Below, piece by piece: positions 58,432-64,000 of a stretch of DNA of 64,000 nt. A program made the position numbers and the translations under genes. A model generated the notes under the pieces. It saw nothing but the letters and a program-made list of their open reading frames with translations, did not search any database and was not told where the DNA came from. The stretch covers positions 30,813,150-30,877,149 of the forward strand of contig NC_134653.1 in NCBI RefSeq assembly GCF_030463565.1, written 5' to 3'. This stretch comes from Pelecanus crispus (lineage: Eukaryota; Chordata; Aves; Pelecaniformes; Pelecanidae). Each line of letters opens with the position of its first letter. The stretch's first letter is position 1.

Positions 58432-61270
58432 CTGCAGGGGGGAAAAATGCCTGAAGGGCAGCGCTGGGGCCTGGGAGCTGCTTGGACAAGCCAGGGCTTC
58501 CCAGGAGGGAGGGCATCAGCTCCTGCAGGGCCCAACCCCACCTCAGCTCTGCTGCTGGAGCTGAGCTGGGTTGCAGGGAAGGGGCTGAGCTGCTCTTGGT
58601 GCATTTGTGTGCATTTCTTGTAAAGCCTCCCAAATCCTCTTCAACACCTGCCTGTGCTGACCAGGCACTGAAGTCATGGATGAGGGGGTGTGGTTTGCCA
58701 CGGTGGCAGGGGAACGCTTCTCCATTGCTCGCGCCCCTTGTGCTTGGGGTGGCATTCCTGGCTCTACCCTTGGGCGTGCTGCAGCCGCTGGCGAGCAGTA
58801 AAGCTGCAGCTCAGCTGCCCACGGCCGCACTCCTCTGCCTGGCAGAAAGACCCGCAGTTGCTTCGTACCCTGCAGTAGCATGGGGCAGAGCAGCACAGCC
58901 ATCATCATCCTCCTCCCTCTCTCCCTTCCAGCAGCCAGCACGCCAAGGGCAAGCAGCCGGGGAGAGGTGGGTGCACTCACCCACTCGCACAGTCTCCCAC
59001 GGGACAGCGTGAGCCCTCCATGCCCAGCAACCCAGCCCTGCTTCAGGGTGCTCCTAATTCTCCCCAGGCCCTGGCATGGGCTGGAGACAAAATAGGTCGC
59101 ACGGATAAAAGAAATGGGAAACAACGGGTGTTCTCCAGGGAGCAATGCCAGATGCGATAAATGCAAAGACGGCTCCTCACGCCGCTGTTGCCCTTGGGGC
59201 TGCCTGCAAGCGAGGGCAGCTGTGCCACCACCCCAAACCCTTCCCGGCACTGGCTGGGAGAACCACAGTTTGTAAACGCCGGTTGCAAAGAGGGTCTGCA
59301 GCCCCCCTCGGTCCCCTGGCTCTTCCCTCTCGATGGAGCTTTCCTGCCTTGCAGTCTGCAAAAAGCCCTGTGGTCACCGCCTGGACAGAGAGCGGCCAAG
59401 GACCGATCCGAGGAAGGTCTGGGGGTACAACGGAGCAGATCACCTCTGCCCAGGTCACATCCCTGGACGCTTAGCTGCCAGTGTGTGGGCAGGAGAAAGG
59501 ATGCCAGCAGCACACCAGACCTGGTTCTGGGCAGCATGAGTAAATTCTAAGCCCATAGTTTTATTTGGACAAGGTGAAGCGCGGCATCTCTGCTGTGAAA
59601 GGCAGCCTGCAGCAGGACTGACATTTGCTGGGATGGAGGGATGAGTCATCGGGATGGCGAAGCACCGAAGGCAGCGGGAGAGCCACGCTGCTTCCCATCT
59701 GCTGCGGTTTTATAACCCATGGCCGGCAGGAACCAGGGCTGCCTCCTCTACCTGCAGCCCCGGGGGCTCGCCCTGGGGTGCCCCTGCAGCCCCAGTCAAG
59801 GAGGTATCCACCTCGCTGGTCAATAAATAACGAAAACTCACGTCTTTCACCAGCTTACCTGCAGAGTGTGTGGTCCTTGGGGCAGCCGCCGTGGTTTTCA
59901 GAGACTTCGACAGAGCCACCTTGTCAGGGCAGCTTGTTTACAGCCCAGCAAACTGCCCGCAGTGCAAGGTCTAAGTGCCAAGGGCAGCAGGACCACAGCC
60001 CGCCCCCGGGCAACGGGGCCAAAGTCTTTGCTCCGGACCCGGGGAGGTGGAGTCCCCCGTGCCGCAGCCCACATGCCACTGGCAGCCGGCCCCAGAGTCA
60101 CTCCTCTGAAAAGAAAACGGGGTCACCACGGTCCGTGGCAAAACGCCATCACTGACACTTGTCACCATGGTGACTGCTGGCTGCCCTGACGGGACCTGGC
60201 AGATGGGGACATGGGGACAGGACTCCCCAGCCACCGGATTCCTGAGGGATCTGGGAAAATTGGATGCTTCGGTGTTGATTTTCACATTGTAAGAGAGAAA
60301 CGGCGTTGCCTCCCTCCCGATAGACTCCAGGCACTGTGCCGCCCAGCTTCCTCCTCTCAGGGGTCAGGTGGCTTCGTTTCTCATTTCTAAGCTGCTTCTC
60401 CCTTCACAAAACCCACAACTTTGGGTTCAGGGCTGAAAAGCCAGGTTTCTGTCGGCGCGGATATTACTACCCGCTGTGGAGGCAAGCCTGGAAGCACAGG
60501 CAGTGCTTGGGCAGAGTTGCTGCAATTAGGGATTTTAGCACCTAAAGCTTTTATAAGAGAGGTAAGGAGGATAAAAGAAATGGAAACTCATCTCCCGCAC
60601 AGTCAGGTTGCAGACGTGTCTGTGGAGTCCCGAGCCCAGGGTTGCAGCCACGCAGCACAACCCACCGCAGGCAACGGGAACTCGGTCCCACAAAAGGCAG
60701 AGGAAAGGCACGGGCAGGCGTACGCCGGCCTGAGCAGAAGGATGCTTGACCCTAAGAGGTCAACAGGGATGGCGTGGGACGGTCAAGTCTGCAGGTTCAT
60801 AAGCACCTGGTACCTTTAATGCTTGGTAGGGGAGCACTGCTCGCACACATTTCCAACCCCCAGCATCGCTGCGGTGGCCGCCGTCCTGCCTCCCACTGCC
60901 GGGCAGGAGCAGCAGCACCAGCACCAACGAGCGAACGACCCCATCCAGGCTGCCTGGCCGGCCCCGGGGGTGGCAGCTGGCGAAGCTACGGCTCGGGATC
61001 CCGCTCCCGGTGCCGTGGAGGAGGAGGCTCGTCCGCCACGTGCGCTGCCTCGTCACCGCATCCCGGAGAAACCCCGTGGGGCAGATGGTGTCCAAGCCCC
61101 GGGCGTCCGGCTTTGGCACGGCTCCTCTTCGCAGCGTGGCAGGGATGGAGGGGGAAAGGCAGTCACCCAACGGCCTGAATTATTAAGGGCTTTACATACA
61201 ATCAGCAAAGCCTCTTACGCTAATTACCCCATTACTCGTCTGCCTCTTGCTTTTGGCACCGCTGACCCCT
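58432..61270. other. DAO-SSH1 divergent intergenic region / DAO 5' intron
   Basis: The segment is GC-rich with many open frames but no recognisable protein. It must contain the non-coding first exon of DAO. A minus-strand GGTTATAAAACC at about 59718-59707 is a TATA-like candidate, and a CAG|GTAAGC donor lies near 59861 on the minus strand, but these two do not fit together as one exon in the right order. Confidence 0.45.
59708..59715 (-). promoter_or_regulatory. TATA-like element upstream of DAO
   Basis: TTATAAAA is seen on the minus strand, 1.3 kb upstream of the DAO start codon. DAO is a tissue-restricted gene, so a TATA promoter is possible, but no paired first exon and donor could be confirmed. 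Confidence 0.2.
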
Positions 61271-61660
61271 CGCACTTTCTTTGGTCCGGTTCGAAGGATG
61301 CTCCTGGCCGCTGCGCCCCGAAGCCCTTCAGGTGCTTTAGGGGTGAAGCTCGGACCCTACCGCCACTTTTTGGGGCGGTGGGGACCGCGACCCCTCCCCT
61401 ATGCCGAGGGGCTGGACCCCCCAGTGGGGTGGCCCGTGGGCAGGGCCGCCTCGCCCAGCCCAGCCCGGGGGTCCCCGAGCGCGGCCCGGCGGGCTCCGTG
61501 GGACGCACCGCCCCGGCCCGCCCCGGGGCCGCCCCCGCCGCCGCAGCGCCCTCGCCCCTCCCCGCGGCGCGGCGGCCGGGCGGGCTGCGCAGCCGCCGGG
61601 GCGGTGGAGGCGGCCGGCGCCCCGCAGCCGCTGCTGTAGCCGGGCCCCGCCGCCGCCGCC

Positions 61661-61726
61661 ATGGCGCTGGTCACGCTGCAGCGCTCACCGACCCCCAGCG
61701 CCGCCTCCTCGGCCAGCACCAGCGAG
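61661..61726 (+). CDS. SSH1: SSH1, first coding exon (partial gene)
   Basis: SSH1 (slingshot 1) is the actin-binding phosphatase that reactivates cofilin. This exon encodes its first 22 residues, [20 protein letters not shown] followed by SE, almost identical to the human N-terminus. The start context GCCGCCGCCATGG is a strong Kozak match. The donor is GAG|GTGAGC at 61727. No second exon is recognisable before the window ends, so the rest of the gene is downstream. Gene order and strand agree with the human locus. Confidence 0.95.
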
Positions 61727-61875
61727 GTGAGCCGGGCCGGGCCGGGCCGGGCCGCGGCGGGCAGAGCAGGCCCCGGCGGCGGGGGGACGGGGAGCGGGGC
61801 GGGGCGGGACGCGGCCCCTCAGCGCCTCGGCTGGGCCCCGCGCATCGGCCGCGGCCCCCACGGCCCGCAAAGCTT

Positions 61876-62147
61876 CACGGCCCCTCGCGGCCCCCGTCCC
61901 CTCGCGGCCCCCGTCCCCTCACGGCCCCTCGCGGCCCCCGTCCCCTCGCGGCCCCCGTCCCCTCACGGCCCCCGTCCCCTCACGGCCCCTCGCGGCCCCC
62001 GTCCCCTCGCGGCCCCCGTCCCCTCGCGGCCCCCGTCCCCTCGCAGTCCCCGTCGCCTCACGGCCCCCGTCGCCTCACGGCCCCCGTCCCCTCGCAGTCC
62101 CCAGCCCCTCACGGTCCCCGTCCCCTCACGGTCCCCGGCCCCTCCTG
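61876..62147. repeat. GC-rich minisatellite in SSH1 intron 1
   Basis: About 270 bases consist of 17-base units of the form GCGGCCCCCGTCCCCTC. They are mixed with shorter CACGGCCCCTC units and diverged CAGTCCCCGTC and ACGGTCCCC variants. The array starts about 150 bases after the SSH1 exon 1 donor. The minus strand carries many G4-G5 runs. Confidence 0.93.
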
Positions 62148-64000
62148 GCCCCAGCTCAGCCCCTCACAGCCCCCCGGCCATTCCTGCCCCTTCCCCTCGC
62201 AGCCCCCCTCGATGCTGCCCAGCCCTGCCAGCCCCGTTCTGCCTCAGCCCCCCCCCGGCCCTTTTTGATGCTGCTAGGCTGAATCAGGCCCGGGACCGTC
62301 CAGCCCTCTCCCTGCTCTGCTCTGCCCCGCCACACGCTGGCCGTCCCCTCCTCGCCCCCACGCACCCCGTTTCCCGCACAGCTGTCCCCCACTTCAGCCC
62401 TCGCCAGGCAGTAGCTGGGGCCAAGGGCAGCCTGCTCTGCTGTTCTCTGCCGGTAAATCCTGGGCAGCGTCCTGAGCCTCTCTTTGCGGAGCAGCTGTGC
62501 TTGCGGGTCCCTTGGCCCCATGCGTTCTCCCTCCCTGGCACCCCGCAGCCGCCACCATCTCCTGCCCCAGGGATGCTCTGCTGTACCCCCTGCCCTGTGC
62601 AGCCTGTGCTGCAATGGCACTGCCTTTCCCCGCACCCGCTGTAGCTTCTGCCCCGCCGGGGGCTTGCACCAGCCCTTCCCCAAGGCAGCGGCGGGCAGTT
62701 CCCTGCTGCCGGAGCAGCTCCCATCCCACTCCACCCCGTCCGTACCTGTGCGACATCCCTGTGCCGCGCTGTCTGTTGCCACTCCTCGCTGCAGCGCAGC
62801 CTGCACCATGCCGCTGCCCGCTCTTCCTTCTCATCTCTGCTGCTCCGGAGCCACGTACACGCTGCTTAACCTGCTGCCGCTGTAATGCTGTGCTCCGCGT
62901 GTCCCTGTCCTTCTGGGACAGGCACTCTGTGTGTCCCAGCTCTGCTGCACGCCCCCTTCACTCTTGTACCCCAGAAACGCCTTCTCCTGCCTCTGCCCGG
63001 CCTTGAGCAGAAGCCTCGCCTTCTGTTTTCCCTCACCTCAGCTCCCACATGCCATCCAAACACAGCTGCACCCTCCAATTTCTTTTTCTTCTTCCCTGTG
63101 CATCCCTTCTTGCCTCCTAACCTGTCTCTTTTGTGACACCCAAAGACAGGCCCGGTGTTTGCCTGCATATCTTCCCTGTACATCCCTCCCCCTCCCCTTT
63201 CCTTTGGTGCTCGCTGCCCTTGGCTTTGCTCTGTCCCCATTCCCGCCAGGTAAGCAATCCTATTTGTCACCTGTCAGGTCCCTGTGACTCCCCCGATTAG
63301 CGGGTCCGAGGCGGGTAGGCGTGAGGGGGACGGTGCCGCCAGGCTCACAGGTTCTCCCTCGCCCAGAGGGGCTGTGGGGGTTCCCTTTGCACAGCCCTCC
63401 CTGGAGACGTGACTCATCCCTTCATCACCGACTGTTTGGCCATAGATCCGTGTCGTGTGGTTTGGGCTCCTGAGGCTGCAGGGACCCAGTGTTTGGACTG
63501 CTCTGTGTTCATTGCAAAACTTGGAGAAGGGACGTGTGCTTTTCTGAGGATTTTTCTGAAGGAATTTTGTTGGGTGGAGGTTTAGACAGTCTTAAACGAG
63601 ACCTAGTGGCCACCTGATCTACACATGTAAATGAGCTGTTAACCCTGTTGCAGGCAGCGGAATTAGACTGGATTTAACTGATGCAGGTGGGAGTCAAAGC
63701 AGTATGCCTCTCACCTTGCCATGTACGTCTGCACTAGGCGTTGTATTGTGTAGGAGCTCTGTGTTCACTATTATTTTTTCAGTGGGTTGACTGTATGAAT
63801 CTCCCTGTCCCTCTTAAAAATGTTGCCCCAAACTTGTCACCTGGTTTTGTCCGTGCCAGGGCACTTCTGCCACTGATGTCCGTGGCTCCGGTGTACTTTG
63901 GTGGCTCCCAGAGGAAGACATCAGCTCCGGTTCTGTTTGAATGATCTCTTCTGGCATGAAATACCATAAAACTATAAACCATCCTTTTCCAAATTCAGTG
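62148..64000 (+). other. SSH1: SSH1 intron 1 (start only)
   Basis: The sequence is pyrimidine-rich to about 63.3 kb and then of ordinary composition. I see no exon of SSH1 or any other gene, and no clear mobile element. Confidence 0.7.

Larger units (their letters stand above)
61270..62160. promoter_or_regulatory. SSH1: CpG island at the SSH1 start
   Basis: This is an extremely GC- and CpG-rich segment around the SSH1 first exon, with GCCGCC runs just before the ATG and no TATA box. It carries open frames in every phase because stops are rare. Edges are approximate. Confidence 0.85.

Noticed and set aside
60823-62268. Open frame of 481 codons across the SSH1 promoter and minisatellite
   Set aside because: It runs through the CpG island and the repeat with low-complexity Pro/Arg/Ala content, matches no family, and overlaps the real SSH1 start in another frame. 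GC-rich DNA lacks stops.
61661-62644. 327-codon frame starting at the SSH1 ATG
   Set aside because: The first 22 codons are SSH1 exon 1, but the frame then reads through a clear GTGAGC donor into the minisatellite. The continuation is intron.
1-64000. Search for operons, CRISPR arrays, tRNA/rRNA genes or viral integrations
   Set aside because: None was seen. The window is an ordinary vertebrate multi-gene locus with CR1 LINEs as the only clear mobile elements.

Overview
The window is vertebrate nuclear DNA and almost certainly comes from a bird. The genes are split by GT-AG introns. Three copies of the avian/reptilian CR1 LINE 3' end are present, and CpG islands mark the gene starts. The CR1 copies at 16.1 kb and 43.6 kb end in the 'GGACTCGATGATCTTAAAGGTC' type of tail, which I associate with birds; the exact species cannot be told. 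The gene order ALKBH2-USP30-SVOP-DAO-SSH1 is the one I know from human 12q24.11. I placed exons by reading both strands against remembered vertebrate protein families and checking splice sites and phase; no search was run.

Layout. 1-227 (+): end of the last coding exon of ALKBH2, a DNA-repair dioxygenase. 228-4331: convergent 3' ends of ALKBH2 and USP30. 4332-15818 (-): complete USP30, a mitochondrial outer-membrane deubiquitinase, in 13 coding exons (508 aa). 15819-19255: shared upstream region between USP30 and SVOP, holding two CpG islands and a CR1. 19256-41592 (+): complete SVOP, a synaptic-vesicle major-facilitator transporter, in 16 coding exons (548 aa). 41593-50167: convergent 3' ends of SVOP and DAO, with the longest CR1. 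50168-58419 (-): complete DAO, D-amino-acid oxidase, in 10 coding exons (347 aa). 58432-61660: DAO/SSH1 upstream region. 61661-61726 (+): first coding exon of SSH1, a cofilin phosphatase. The rest is SSH1 intron 1, which begins with a GC-rich minisatellite.

Strand strictly alternates (+ - + - +), so every pair of neighbours is either convergent or divergent. The genes do not form a pathway: repair, mitophagy control, vesicle transport, D-serine/D-amino-acid breakdown and actin regulation sit together through old synteny. All three complete genes have unbroken reading frames with matching exon phases, so none looks like a pseudogene.

I found no previously undescribed system. The points most worth a second look are local: a GC-AG intron in SVOP, a duplicated branch-point-like segment in SVOP intron 6, overlapping upstream ORFs at the SVOP start, an altered peroxisomal tail and altered lid and core residues in DAO, the SSH1 intron-1 minisatellite, a G21 run, and a CR1 at the edge of the USP30 CpG island.
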